A DNA stretch of 64,000 bases from Bacteroides intestinalis (GTDB lineage: Bacteria > Bacteroidota > Bacteroidia > Bacteroidales > Bacteroidaceae), in NCBI RefSeq assembly GCF_003464595.1, contig NZ_QRZF01000017.1, forward strand, positions 1-64,000. Direction: 5' to 3'. Shown here one piece after another: positions 36,089 through 44,975 of this stretch. Position 1 is the first letter of the stretch, and each line of letters starts with the position of its first letter. The notes below the pieces were generated by a model, which saw only the letters and a program-made list of their open reading frames with translations, was not told the origin of the DNA and ran no database searches. Both the position numbers and the translations under genes were made by a program.

Positions 36089-36844
36089 ATGAAAAAATTT
36101 TTGTTATCCATTGCGCTGTGTTGTGCAGCAACTAACTTTTTTGCGCAAACTACAGAACCTGGAAATCTAATTAACGAAGGAAAGGCAGCACTCGAAGCCA
36201 AAAATTACCAGGAAGCATTTACAAAATTCAGTACCTACCTGACACAGACAAACAATCAGGACTCCGTTATCGCTTACAACTGCGGCGTTTGTGCCGATAA
36301 AATCAAAAAACCGGAAGAAGCTCTCAAGTATTTTGATATTGCTATTCAAAAGAAATACAATCTGGGAAATGCATATGTAGGTAAAGCCGGTGCATTGAAG
36401 GATTTGAAAAAAGACAGTGAGTATCTTGCCACTCTGAAAGAGGGTATAGAAGCAGCTCCGGAAAATAAGACATTGAAAAGACTTCATGCTAATTATTATC
36501 TGAATGCCGGTATTAAAGCACAAAAGGCTAATAAACTGGATGATGCTGAAGAAGCTTTCAAACAAGTACTTGCTGACGATGAAAAGAATACCAACGCATT
36601 GTACAGCTTGGGTACACTTTCTTATAATAAGGCAGCTTTAGTTCTGAAGAATGCAGCACCATTGGCTAATTCAGATAAAGCTAAGTACGATGCACAGAAA
36701 GAAATCGCTGACAAAAACTTCCAGAATGCTAAAACGTATCTGGAGCGTGCACTCCCCTTACTCTCGGCAGACAAACCTCGTGAAAAAAGTATGATAGATA
36801 ATATTAAGAAACTATTGCCGCAAATTGAAGCGCAATTGAAATAA
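36089..36844 (+). CDS. Secreted TPR protein
   Basis: A 251-residue protein. The signal peptide (KKFLLSIALCCAATNFFA, then Q) is followed by five or so tetratricopeptide-like helix pairs (NLINEGKAALEAKNYQEAFTKF, EEALKYFDIAIQKKYNLGNAY, KLDDAEEAFKQVLADDEKNTNALYSLG) over residues 25-190. The tail is helical and lysine-rich. Probably periplasmic and a protein-protein scaffold; partner unknown. Strong consensus promoter suggests high expression. Confidence 0.88.
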   Translation: MKKFLLSIALCCAATNFFAQTTEPGNLINEGKAALEAKNYQEAFTKFSTYLTQTNNQDSVIAYNCGVCADKIKKPEEALKYFDIAIQKKYNLGNAYVGKAGALKDLKKDSEYLATLKEGIEAAPENKTLKRLHANYYLNAGIKAQKANKLDDAEEAFKQVLADDEKNTNALYSLGTLSYNKAALVLKNAAPLANSDKAKYDAQKEIADKNFQNAKTYLERALPLLSADKPREKSMIDNIKKLLPQIEAQLK

Positions 36845-36859
36845 TCTATCGAAAAGAAG

Positions 36860-36903
36860 AATAAGAAAGCCGTGTTGGAATTTCCCGACACGGCTTTCTT
36901 ATT
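36860..36903. terminator. Bidirectional terminator between TPR gene and glgB
   Basis: Perfect 16-bp arms (AATAAGAAAGCCGTGT / ACACGGCTTTCTTATT) around a 12-nt loop, with A- and T-rich flanks. Confidence 0.85.
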
Positions 36904-36916
36904 TATAGTATGTTAT

Positions 36917-38926
36917 TTATTTCGTTTTCTTCAATACTACTGCTGTACGGGCAGGAATATATAACTTCAACCATTCCTTCTTCTCTTTCTCATAAAGAGG
37001 ATCAGCAATAGTGAAATGTTTTACAGTGTCATCAGTCAATCCATTACCGCCATAAGCAGGATTATCCGTATTCAATACTACTTCATATGTGCCCGGAGAA
37101 ACCAGGAAGCCATAATCGGTAAATGACTGTTTGGGATTGAAATTGAACACAAAGACATAATCCTTACGCATATATGCCAATACCTGATCGCCGTCATTGT
37201 GCCAGATTTCCTGAACAGGTGTTGCCTGGAAAGCTTTCACGCTCTTAATGGTTTTGAGCATATCAGCATCAAAGTCAGCCATATAGTGGTAAGTAAGATT
37301 CTTGTTATCTACCAGATCCCACTGACGACGGGCATACTTACATGACCATCCATTACCTTCACGTGGAAAATCAATCCATTCGGGATGGCCGAATTCGTTG
37401 CCCATGAAGTTAAGATAACCACCATTGATAGTACTTGAAGTCAGTAAACGTATCATCTTGTGAAGAGCAATACCACGATTTACTGTGTAGTTTTCATCAC
37501 CTTTCTGCATATGCCAGTACATATCGGCATCTATCAGACGGAAGATAATCGTCTTATCGCCCACTAATGCCTGGTCGTGACTTTCTGCATAAGATATAGT
37601 CTTTTCATCTTTACGACGATTGGTTACTTCCCAGAACATGCTGGACGGTTTCCAATCTTCGTCTATTTTTTCTTTGATGGTCTTGATCCAATAATCGGGG
37701 ATATTCATCGCCATACGGTAGTCGAAACCATAGCCGCCGTCTTCAACTTTAGCTGCAAGACCGGGCATTCCCGATACTTCCTCGGCAATCGTTATTGCTT
37801 TGGAATTTACTTCGTGGATAAGTTTGTTGGCAAGTGTCAGGTAGCAAATGGCATTGTCATCCTGATGGCCATTGAAATAGTCTCCATAATTACAGAAGGC
37901 TTCACCCAGTCCGTGACTATAATAGAGCATAGATGTTACACCATCGAACCGGAAGCCGTCGAATCCGTATTCCTCAAGCCAGTACTTACAATTAGAAAGA
38001 AGAAAATGGATAACTTCATTTTTTCCATAGTCGAAACAAAGTGAGTCCCAAGCCGGATGTTCACGTCGTGCGCCGGGGTAGAAGTATTGATTCGGATCAC
38101 CGGCAAAATTGCCCAAGCCTTCCACTTCATTCTTTACTGCATGAGAATGAACGATGTCCATAATCACTGCAATACCCAATCCGTGTGCGGTATCGATCAA
38201 CTCCTTCAATTCTTCCGGAGTACCGAAACGGGAAGAAGCGGCAAAGAAACTGGATACATGGTAACCGAAACTACCGTAGTAGGGATGTTCCTGAATAGCC
38301 ATGATTTGAATGCAATTGTATCCGGCTTTAGCTATGCGCGGAAGAGTTTTTTCACGGAACTCGTTGTAAGTTCCTACTTTATCTTCCTGTTGCGCCATAC
38401 CGATATGGCATTCGTAGATAAGCAAAGGATCCGTATTAGGTTTAAATGTACGCTTCTTTACTTTATATGGCTTTTCCGGTGACCAGACCTGCGCACTGAA
38501 AATCTTGGTTTGCTCGTCTTGTACCACCCGTGTTGCCCAGGCAGGAATACGTTCTCCGCAACCGCCTTCCCAATGTACAATGAGTTTGTATAAATCACCG
38601 TGTCTCATGGCATCTGCCGGAAGTTTGATTTCCCAAACACCATAATCCTTACGTTTCAGACTGTACTTCTTTAGTTCTTTCCATTCATTGAATGTGCCCA
38701 CAATAAATATTTCTGTGGCGTTGGGTGCCCATTCACGGAAAATCCAGCCGTCAGCAGTACGGTGAAGTCCGAAATATAAATATCCCGAGGCAAAATCAGA
38801 CAAAGTCTGTTTCCCTTTGTTCGTCAGTTCAGCCTCTTTGTCTAATACATGCTGATGACGGCCTTTGATGGCATCTTCGAAAGGTTCCAGCCAGGGGTCG
38901 TTTTTGATCAAATTCAATGTTTCCAT
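36917..38926 (-). CDS. glgB: 1,4-alpha-glucan branching enzyme
   Basis: A 669-residue GH13 enzyme that introduces alpha-1,6 branches into glycogen. The N-terminal CBM48-like module (GWIFREWAPNATEIFIVGTFNEW) precedes the catalytic barrel with nucleophile in YGFDGFRFDGVTSM, acid in ITIAEEVSGMPG and third carboxylate in SYAESHDQALVGDKT. The shorter N-terminus is like the eukaryote-type form seen in Bacteroides. It follows the YhcH and DUF2461 genes on the same strand with short gaps, suggesting a three-gene operon. Confidence 0.94.
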   Translation of the reverse strand: METLNLIKNDPWLEPFEDAIKGRHQHVLDKEAELTNKGKQTLSDFASGYLYFGLHRTADGWIFREWAPNATEIFIVGTFNEWKELKKYSLKRKDYGVWEIKLPADAMRHGDLYKLIVHWEGGCGERIPAWATRVVQDEQTKIFSAQVWSPEKPYKVKKRTFKPNTDPLLIYECHIGMAQQEDKVGTYNEFREKTLPRIAKAGYNCIQIMAIQEHPYYGSFGYHVSSFFAASSRFGTPEELKELIDTAHGLGIAVIMDIVHSHAVKNEVEGLGNFAGDPNQYFYPGARREHPAWDSLCFDYGKNEVIHFLLSNCKYWLEEYGFDGFRFDGVTSMLYYSHGLGEAFCNYGDYFNGHQDDNAICYLTLANKLIHEVNSKAITIAEEVSGMPGLAAKVEDGGYGFDYRMAMNIPDYWIKTIKEKIDEDWKPSSMFWEVTNRRKDEKTISYAESHDQALVGDKTIIFRLIDADMYWHMQKGDENYTVNRGIALHKMIRLLTSSTINGGYLNFMGNEFGHPEWIDFPREGNGWSCKYARRQWDLVDNKNLTYHYMADFDADMLKTIKSVKAFQATPVQEIWHNDGDQVLAYMRKDYVFVFNFNPKQSFTDYGFLVSPGTYEVVLNTDNPAYGGNGLTDDTVKHFTIADPLYEKEKKEWLKLYIPARTAVVLKKTK

Positions 38927-38955
38927 AAAGGATGAGTTTTTGATTGATTGGATTA

Positions 38956-39402
38956 TTATGCTTTCACTTTCACAATGACTTTCTTCACACCGTCGGGAGA
39001 AATGCCGGGAGCATGTCCGTCTTGAGGGAAGAATATAGCAAACATTCCAGGTTTTACAGTGATATAAGTTTCAGCCAGTCCTTCGAAGAAAGTAATATCT
39101 TTCTCTGCATTGTAGGGAGCATCAGCCGGTACGCAATCTTTTCCTGCGGTATAGCCCATTACTTCCGCACCGGAGAGAGGAATCTGGATATCTATAAATT
39201 CATTGTGTGTTTCCAGTTTGGCTTGTTCTTTAGCTTTAGGGGTAGTTTGAGCTACGTTTACAACCAGGTCTTTACCTTTCAGTTCGGTTTTGCCAACTTC
39301 CATCGCGTTCAAGTCATGCGATTGCAAGAATTCAATAGCTTGGGCGAACAAGGGGTTCAACGATGCATATTTTTCTAAATTTTCTAATCTATCTACTACC
39401 AT
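38956..39402 (-). CDS. YhcH/YjgK/YiaL family protein
   Basis: A 148-residue cupin-like protein of the family that includes EbgC and YhcH. Typical blocks are NAMEVGKTELKGKDLVVNV, ETHNEFIDIQIPLSGAEVMG and GMFAIFFPQDGHAPG, where His and Glu residues are likely metal ligands. Members assist sugar metabolism (for example sialic acid or beta-galactoside use), though exact reactions are poorly defined. Located directly upstream of glgB on the same strand. Confidence 0.9.
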   Translation of the reverse strand: MVVDRLENLEKYASLNPLFAQAIEFLQSHDLNAMEVGKTELKGKDLVVNVAQTTPKAKEQAKLETHNEFIDIQIPLSGAEVMGYTAGKDCVPADAPYNAEKDITFFEGLAETYITVKPGMFAIFFPQDGHAPGISPDGVKKVIVKVKA

Positions 39403-39441
39403 AGCTTTAATGTTTTAAGTTAGTTATATTATTATCAAATT

Positions 39442-40107
39442 TTATTCAAAGTCGTCAATCGTGTAGTTCAGGAAATCAGCAAAAGGTTTCATTTGCTTGA
39501 AGATTTCCGCCGTACGATCCACGCAATCGGGTGCCAGAAAGAAGCTGTCCGGTTGATTGCAGTAACAGGTATATTCCTTGCATTTCAGATATTGTACATA
39601 TTCAAAATCCTTTGGAAACCCTTTGGGAGCTGTTTTCAGGAAGTCTTCGCCTATTACCGGGAAGTATTGCTTGAAATCCGGATTTTCAACTATACCGCGA
39701 AATTCGTCTATGTTATCATACACTGCCTGTCGCACGGCTTTCAGCGTCTTAGGAGGCAGGCAATAGCTACCACCTGCCAACAGACAGTTGCCCGGTTCAA
39801 TGTGAACATAGTAACCGCAGTGGTCTGATTTCTTACCGCGGGCGTTGATGTATCCGCCCAAATGAGTTTTATACGGGGTCTTGTCCTGCGAAAAGCGCGT
39901 ATCACGATAAATCCGGTAAGTACAGTCTTTGACTTGAACGCCACGAATACTTTCATCGAAAAGCGAGATACGGGTAATTATAGCCGATAACAGGTTCTCA
40001 AATTCCCCACGGGCTTCTTCATACAAGTCCTTGTGAGCATTGAACCATTCGCGGTTATTGTTAGCGGACACTTCTTTTAAGAATTGAAAAATAACAGGGA
40101 TGTTCAT
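39442..40107 (-). CDS. DUF2461 family protein
   Basis: A 221-residue protein started at the ATG of MNIPVIFQFLKE; the open frame extends 36 codons further but crosses a predicted -7 box and an intrinsic terminator, so the longer start is unlikely. FLKEVSANNNREWFNAHKDLYEEAR and YRIYRDTRFSQDKTPYKTHLG are the family signature. Function is unknown for the family. First gene of the DUF2461-yhcH-glgB series. Confidence 0.88.
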   Translation of the reverse strand: MNIPVIFQFLKEVSANNNREWFNAHKDLYEEARGEFENLLSAIITRISLFDESIRGVQVKDCTYRIYRDTRFSQDKTPYKTHLGGYINARGKKSDHCGYYVHIEPGNCLLAGGSYCLPPKTLKAVRQAVYDNIDEFRGIVENPDFKQYFPVIGEDFLKTAPKGFPKDFEYVQYLKCKEYTCYCNQPDSFFLAPDCVDRTAEIFKQMKPFADFLNYTIDDFE

Positions 40108-40131
40108 ATTGGTATTTTCCTTATTATCTGA

Positions 40132-40139
40132 CAAAATTA
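40132..40139 (-). promoter_or_regulatory. -7 box of the DUF2461 operon
   Basis: Reads TAATTTTG on the minus strand, 25 bp before the chosen ATG; supports the shorter start. Confidence 0.6.
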
Positions 40140-40173
40140 CGCATAATTTTCCTAACATGCTACAAACAGGGAC

Positions 40174-40204
40174 AAAAAAAGCATCGGCTCTGGTAAACCG
40201 ATGC
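40174..40204 (-). terminator. Orphan intrinsic terminator on the minus strand
   Basis: On the minus strand GCATCGG pairs with CCGATGC and is followed by seven T. No minus-strand gene lies immediately upstream, so it must end an unannotated transcript, possibly a small RNA between about 40205 and 40360. Confidence 0.65.
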
Positions 40205-40360
40205 TCCTTACACATTTATCAATCAAACAGACGCTTCTGTTTTTGATGTACTTACTTATCACAAGCGGGTACAGTCTCCTTTAATTAATCTTATATCTAA
40301 TACTATGAAAAACACAATAATATAACACGTCTCCACAGAAAAAGTTCGAAGGGGTATGTG
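40205..40360 (-). ncRNA. Candidate small RNA ending at the orphan terminator
   Basis: The minus strand here contains a hairpin AACAGA-AGCG-TCTGTT shortly before the terminator and an AAAGGAGA stretch, but no convincing protein. The transcript start is not determined: no clean -7 box was seen. This is inferred mainly from the terminator having no other client. Confidence 0.3.
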
Positions 40361-40379
40361 TGTTTTTATCATTTGTTTA

Positions 40380-40387
40380 TATCTTTG
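40380..40387 (+). promoter_or_regulatory. -7 box of the 78-residue protein gene
   Basis: TATCTTTG, 20 bp before the ATG at 40408; shows that the earlier in-frame start at 40360 cannot be used from this promoter. Confidence 0.6.
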
Positions 40388-40407
40388 TAGAAAAATTATA
40401 CGAACAT

Positions 40408-40644
40408 ATGGAATATAAGTATGATGAAGAAAGTGTGAATGCCTTGATGAAGTGGGCTGAGAACGCACAGTTACCCAAAGAGTTACAACTAAGTGAGGCC
40501 GAAAATATTGTGAATCTTAGACAATACGTAGTGGCAAATATAAACGATATCAAAGCGCATTATCCGGATGAGTTTTACAATCCGGCCATTACGCGTCTGT
40601 ACAGACTGAAGGAAAAACTGGAAGGAGAAAGCACCACGGAGTAA
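40408..40644 (+). CDS. Small conserved-looking protein of unknown function
   Basis: A 78-residue acidic, mostly helical protein (EYKYDEESVNALMKWAENAQ, then LRQYVVANINDIKAHYP, then RLYRLKEKLEG). I do not recognise a characterised family; similar small proteins in Bacteroides carry DUF labels. No signal or membrane segment, so cytoplasmic. The start is set by the -7 box 20 bp upstream. The stop codon lies within a long inverted repeat. Confidence 0.65.
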   Translation: MEYKYDEESVNALMKWAENAQLPKELQLSEAENIVNLRQYVVANINDIKAHYPDEFYNPAITRLYRLKEKLEGESTTE

Positions 40645-40719
40645 CACAGAGTTCCACAGAGTAATAAGGATTCTTTCGAATAAAGATTACTCTGTGGAAC
40701 TCTGTGTTACTCCGTGGTG
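40632..40719. terminator. 34-bp perfect inverted repeat overlapping a stop codon
   Basis: Arms 40632-40665 and 40686-40719 are perfectly complementary. Each arm carries two copies of a CACRGAGTAA-like word. The stop of the small protein is inside the left arm. It probably terminates both this gene and the convergent alpha-amylase gene. Confidence 0.8.
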
Positions 40720-40728
40720 AAAATCTTA

Positions 40729-42426
40729 TTATAACTTGATTTTCAATATCTTTCCACTATATCCTTCTACAGAAATTTCCGTAGCCTTATAAGGCAGTAA
40801 ACTAATACTTTCCGTCTTTCCGGTTAGCAAATCTACCGCCGGATAAATATCCATCTGCGGTATTTGCAGGAAGTCAAAGGCATGAGAAGGCACATTGATA
40901 GCTACATCTACTGAAATGTGGTCAAAGTTCACGATAATGAACAATAACTCTTTTCCAGCTTTGCGCAAGAATGTGTATTGTTTATGCTCATTGAAGCGCC
41001 AGCCATTTGCGTTGGCATACATCAGATCGAAGAATTCTCCTTCAGTGATTGCTTTTTCTTTGTTGCAAAGCGTCAGGATGCGTTGGTAGATACTATAGAT
41101 GTGTTTTTGGTCTTCCGTCAGCATCTTGCCATCGAACTTCCCACCATTCCGCCAACGACGTATGGTATCTACACTCCAATAATCAAAAATAGTAGTACGC
41201 CCATCTCTGCCACTGAAACCTTCGCTATCCATGCCCAGTTCACCGAATTCCTGCCCGAAATAAATCATCATCGGATTGGTATTCATACAAGCTGAAACAA
41301 TCAGTCCCGGAATGGCTTTACGCGGATTGCCGGCGAAGAAATCAGAAGCAATGCGCTGTTCGTCATGGTTCTCCAGGAAATTCAGCATCCGTTTCTCAAT
41401 GCCACCCAGACTTTGCCAGGAACGGGTAATGGCCGTAGCCGAATCATAGCCGCAAATCACATTGCGAAGCGTATCATAAAGTCCTACCTTATCATATAGA
41501 TAATCAAATTTTCCGCGGAAAATGTAATTCTGATATTCTGCCGGATTATAAACCTCTGCAATGAATAACAAGTCAGGATGCTTTTCTTTCACTTGCGGAA
41601 TCACCCATTCCCAGAATTCAACCGGAACCATTTCAGCCATATCACAACGAAAACCGTCGATATTCTTGTCTGCCCAGAAAAGAAGGATATCCAGCATCTT
41701 TGTCCAGGTGTCCGGAGTGGGATTGAAGTGACAGGTTCCACCATTCTGATAGTCCACTCCATAATTCAGCTTCACGGTTTCGTACCAGTCGGTGATATTG
41801 GGATAAGCATCGAAACGATTGTTTCCCGTAGCCTTGGCAGGACATTCTTTATAAGGTTCCGCAGCCGATCCTTTCATATCAAACTGACCATGCAATTCGG
41901 ATTGAGGGATATAGTAAAAATTATTATATGGGCTGAAAGCGTAATTAGGATCATCATTTGCACCCAACTGTGAAGTTCCGTCAGGTTGTGCATCCGAATG
42001 ATATTGGCGGGCAACGTGATTCGGAACAAAATCGATAATGACTTTCAGACCGCTACGATGAGTACGTTGTACCAGATTTTCAAATTCCTTCATACGTTCC
42101 TGTACATCGTTTGCCAAGTCCGGATCCACGTCATAATAATCCTTGATGGCATAAGGAGAGCCTGCTTTTCCCTTAACAATAGCCGGATGATCGGGACGTA
42201 TGTTGTAACGGCGATAATCCGTTTGCGTGGCATGTTCTATGATACCGGTATACCAAATATGGGTAGCTCCCAACTTCTTTATTTCATTGAGTGCCTTGGC
42301 TGTAAAGTCCGCCATTTTACCGCATCCGTTTTCTGTTATGTTCCCGTTATTGATGCAGTGATTATGATTGTTACCAAACAAGCGCGTAAACACTTGATAG
42401 ATAATCATTTTTTCATCTTTCCCCAT
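40729..42426 (-). CDS. GH13 alpha-amylase family enzyme
   Basis: A 565-residue GH13 protein without signal peptide, so likely cytoplasmic. IIYQVFTRLFG opens the barrel. Nucleophile in DGFRCDMAEM, general acid in LLFIAEVYN, third carboxylate in LENHDEQR; KVIIDFVPNHVAR is the conserved region I. It probably hydrolyses or transfers alpha-1,4 glucans or maltodextrins. Met at 42408 is an alternative start. It lies 7 bp after the patatin gene in the same operon, and near glgB, but the latter has a separate promoter. Confidence 0.9.
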   Translation of the reverse strand: MGKDEKMIIYQVFTRLFGNNHNHCINNGNITENGCGKMADFTAKALNEIKKLGATHIWYTGIIEHATQTDYRRYNIRPDHPAIVKGKAGSPYAIKDYYDVDPDLANDVQERMKEFENLVQRTHRSGLKVIIDFVPNHVARQYHSDAQPDGTSQLGANDDPNYAFSPYNNFYYIPQSELHGQFDMKGSAAEPYKECPAKATGNNRFDAYPNITDWYETVKLNYGVDYQNGGTCHFNPTPDTWTKMLDILLFWADKNIDGFRCDMAEMVPVEFWEWVIPQVKEKHPDLLFIAEVYNPAEYQNYIFRGKFDYLYDKVGLYDTLRNVICGYDSATAITRSWQSLGGIEKRMLNFLENHDEQRIASDFFAGNPRKAIPGLIVSACMNTNPMMIYFGQEFGELGMDSEGFSGRDGRTTIFDYWSVDTIRRWRNGGKFDGKMLTEDQKHIYSIYQRILTLCNKEKAITEGEFFDLMYANANGWRFNEHKQYTFLRKAGKELLFIIVNFDHISVDVAINVPSHAFDFLQIPQMDIYPAVDLLTGKTESISLLPYKATEISVEGYSGKILKIKL

Positions 42427-42433
42427 TCTATTT

Positions 42434-43267
42434 TTATTTTATGATTTGATAATTACTTTCATCTTTCCAGATGGTTCCCTGATCCGCTTTCAACTGATCC
42501 AGAAGAGCGTTAGCGGCATTGTATCCCTGCATAAATATTTCTTCTGCTTTTTCCAGTTCGGTATTGCTGTATCCATCCAGGTTATACGGTTCTATTAATA
42601 AATCCGCTTTTTCCCGTTCGGGGAACGTATTGGCACGGAACATGAAGTGGTAGGAACGCATGGCAATACTTACAATATTCATCTTATATTTGTTCGCCAG
42701 TAGCGGACTAACATTTACTGCCACCACTTTGCTGCAAACACGTCGGATGGTAGATACAGGTAAGTTCATAAACACCCCACCATCTACATAATGCGTTCCT
42801 TCTATTTTTACAGGAGAGAAAAGGACAGGCATACAACAGGAAGCCGCCACACGTTCGGCAATATTCCCTTTGTGGAAATGCACCACACGTCCGTGATCGA
42901 GGTCGGTTGCAGTGATGATGAGAGGTATTTGCAATTCTTCCATCGTCTTTGCTTTCAGATTGGTTTTCAGGAAATCAATAAATTCGCCTAACTCGAACAA
43001 TCCCACTTTCGGGATGACTAATTTGGTCAGATCCTGGAACTTATGCCCGGAGAAGTAATCCAGCACTTTATGCGGTTCGTTACCGTCTGCATAAAACACG
43101 CCTGCCAAAGCCCCTGCGCTTACTCCCGAAAGGATATTAGGTTTGATGTCATGTTCCAACAATGACTGCATCACGCCCAGATGTGCGAAACCCTTGATAA
43201 AACCACCGCTCAAAGCATATCCTATAGGATATTTGTTCGTAAACCAATTATTTGATGTTGCCTCCAT
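42434..43267 (-). CDS. Patatin-like phospholipase
   Basis: A 277-residue cytoplasmic esterase of the RssA type. Oxyanion-hole glycines in LSGGFIKGFAHLG, nucleophile in GVSAG and catalytic Asp in YVDGGVFMNLP form the Ser-Asp dyad. Likely hydrolyses membrane lipid acyl esters. First gene of a two-gene unit with alpha-amylase. Confidence 0.92.
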   Translation of the reverse strand: MEATSNNWFTNKYPIGYALSGGFIKGFAHLGVMQSLLEHDIKPNILSGVSAGALAGVFYADGNEPHKVLDYFSGHKFQDLTKLVIPKVGLFELGEFIDFLKTNLKAKTMEELQIPLIITATDLDHGRVVHFHKGNIAERVAASCCMPVLFSPVKIEGTHYVDGGVFMNLPVSTIRRVCSKVVAVNVSPLLANKYKMNIVSIAMRSYHFMFRANTFPEREKADLLIEPYNLDGYSNTELEKAEEIFMQGYNAANALLDQLKADQGTIWKDESNYQIIK

Positions 43268-43368
43268 GTAAAAAATCTACCATATATTTGTTCGCCACGA
43301 AATTAGTGATTTTATCGTAGGTTGAAAGTAAAAAGGGAGAAAAATGTGCTAAGTATAGAGAAAAAGCA

Positions 43369-43405
43369 ACGCCTGCCCCCAATTTATACAATCGAAGACA
43401 GGCGT
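43369..43405 (-). terminator. Terminator downstream of the polyferredoxin operon
   Basis: ACGCCTG and CAGGCGT arms; read on the minus strand they are followed by TTGCTTTTTCTC. Confidence 0.65.
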
Positions 43406-43430
43406 CAGTGGGAATCGGGAAAATATTTAA

Positions 43431-44948
43431 TCAAAAGCCAAAATCATCTACCTGAATTTCTTCCTGATGATTATCGGTGAAGGGTTTAGCCTCTTGCTGT
43501 ACGGCATTTCCTTCGATGTATACGGCGCGGAAGGGGCGGGCAGGGCAGACGTATTCACAACCGCCACAACCTACACAAATTTCCGTATCTATATGAGGAA
43601 TTGTCAATCCGTCCTTGAAAGGAATCATCGACAGAGCTTGCGTAGGACAATGTTCCGAACAAGCCCCACAACTGGTTCCGTCGCGGTAGACGATGCAGTT
43701 TTCCTCGATGAAGACAACTTTACCCATCTGTGTCAGGTGTTTCTGCTCTTTCGTCAGTGGCAGGATAGCTCCATTCGGACAAACATCCCCGCATACGGTA
43801 CAATCAAAATTACAGAAACCCTTTTCAAAGAAAACGGTCGGTTGCATCATTCCCCCTAAACCATACTCCATAAAAGCAGGCTTCAGTACATGAGAGGGGC
43901 ATTTGCTGACACACAGGTGGCACGAGGTGCAATGTGCCTGAAAATGTTCCAGACTGATAGATCCCGGCGGTGTTATAGGCGTCTGACGTTTATCACTTTT
44001 CATTCCGGCTGCCGCAGCTGCTACGTTCTGGGCTTGTGCCATTACTTTGGGAGTTGCAGCGGCAGTTGTCAGCCCGGCAAGTAAAAAACGGCGTTTGGAA
44101 GTGTCAGTCACCTGTTTCTCTGTTTTGAGGGGAGTGGTATAACTAAGTGCGTTCTGACGACATTCACCCAGACAATCGAAACAATCTACGCAACGACTGT
44201 AGTCAATAGTCTGTTCCGGACTATTAATACATGAGGCTTTGCATTTAGTGGCACACAGTCCGCAATGATTGCATTTTTCTGTATCGATACGTACTTTAAA
44301 TAGTGAGAAGCGGCTTAGAAAGCCAAGCAGCGTACCTACCGGGCATATTGTGTTGCACCAGGTACGTCCGTATTTCCATGCCAGAAAGCCAACCACCAAG
44401 AACGTCAACAGTCCGATAACAAAGGACGAGATACTCAGAAGAGAAGCGTCCACCTGATAGAAAGTATAGTTATTAAAACTTGAAAATATGCTTTCCAGCA
44501 AATTGTTCCCTAACATATACACAGGTTTAAACACATTGACCGTCATACGTCCGAAAGCGCTGTAAGGATCGAGCAGACCTAAAATGACCGTAAATCCGAA
44601 AAGAAAAGCTATCGCCGTTACACCCAATACTCCCCAGCGCAGTATATTCCTGGCAGGCGAGTAGCGGAAACGTTTCTTTTTCTTTGCTGTTTTTTTAGAA
44701 ATCCAGGTCACTATATCCTGAAAGATACCCATCGGACAAATTGTAGAGCAATAGATACGTCCCAATAACAAGGTAATCAGTATCAGCACTGCCAGGATAA
44801 TAAAACTGAGTGACATCAATGCCGGCACAAACTGTATATGTGCCAGTCTGTGGAAACTATTTGGCAATATTTCCGCAAAATCCAGAAAATAAAAGGTTAT
44901 CAGCCCGAAGATAACAACGGACAATATAATACGTGCTTTTCTCAACAT
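43431..44948 (-). CDS. Membrane polyferredoxin, NapH-NapG-like fusion
   Basis: A 505-residue protein. The N-terminal half (about 1-220) has four to six membrane segments and two NapH/CcoG-type CxxxCP motifs (CSTICPMG, CNTICPVG). Next come two cysteine clusters (CNHCGLCATKC, CVDCFDCLGEC). An internal twin-arginine-like stretch (KRRFLLAGLTTAAATP, near residue 285) leads to a NapG-like domain with four more cysteine clusters (CTSCHLCVSKCP, CTVCGDVCP, CGACSEHCP, CVGCGGCEYVCP). It likely carries electrons between the quinone pool and periplasmic acceptors. Last gene of a four-gene operon with DUF362, PRTase and ECF-S genes. Confidence 0.85.
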   Translation of the reverse strand: MLRKARIILSVVIFGLITFYFLDFAEILPNSFHRLAHIQFVPALMSLSFIILAVLILITLLLGRIYCSTICPMGIFQDIVTWISKKTAKKKKRFRYSPARNILRWGVLGVTAIAFLFGFTVILGLLDPYSAFGRMTVNVFKPVYMLGNNLLESIFSSFNNYTFYQVDASLLSISSFVIGLLTFLVVGFLAWKYGRTWCNTICPVGTLLGFLSRFSLFKVRIDTEKCNHCGLCATKCKASCINSPEQTIDYSRCVDCFDCLGECRQNALSYTTPLKTEKQVTDTSKRRFLLAGLTTAAATPKVMAQAQNVAAAAAGMKSDKRQTPITPPGSISLEHFQAHCTSCHLCVSKCPSHVLKPAFMEYGLGGMMQPTVFFEKGFCNFDCTVCGDVCPNGAILPLTKEQKHLTQMGKVVFIEENCIVYRDGTSCGACSEHCPTQALSMIPFKDGLTIPHIDTEICVGCGGCEYVCPARPFRAVYIEGNAVQQEAKPFTDNHQEEIQVDDFGF

Positions 44949-44975
44949 AAGTGTGTATACTTTATATCGCTTGAA

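Noticed and set aside
40108..40215. N-terminal extension of the DUF2461 protein
   Set aside because: It spans a -7 box and a terminator; the family begins at the internal ATG at 40107.
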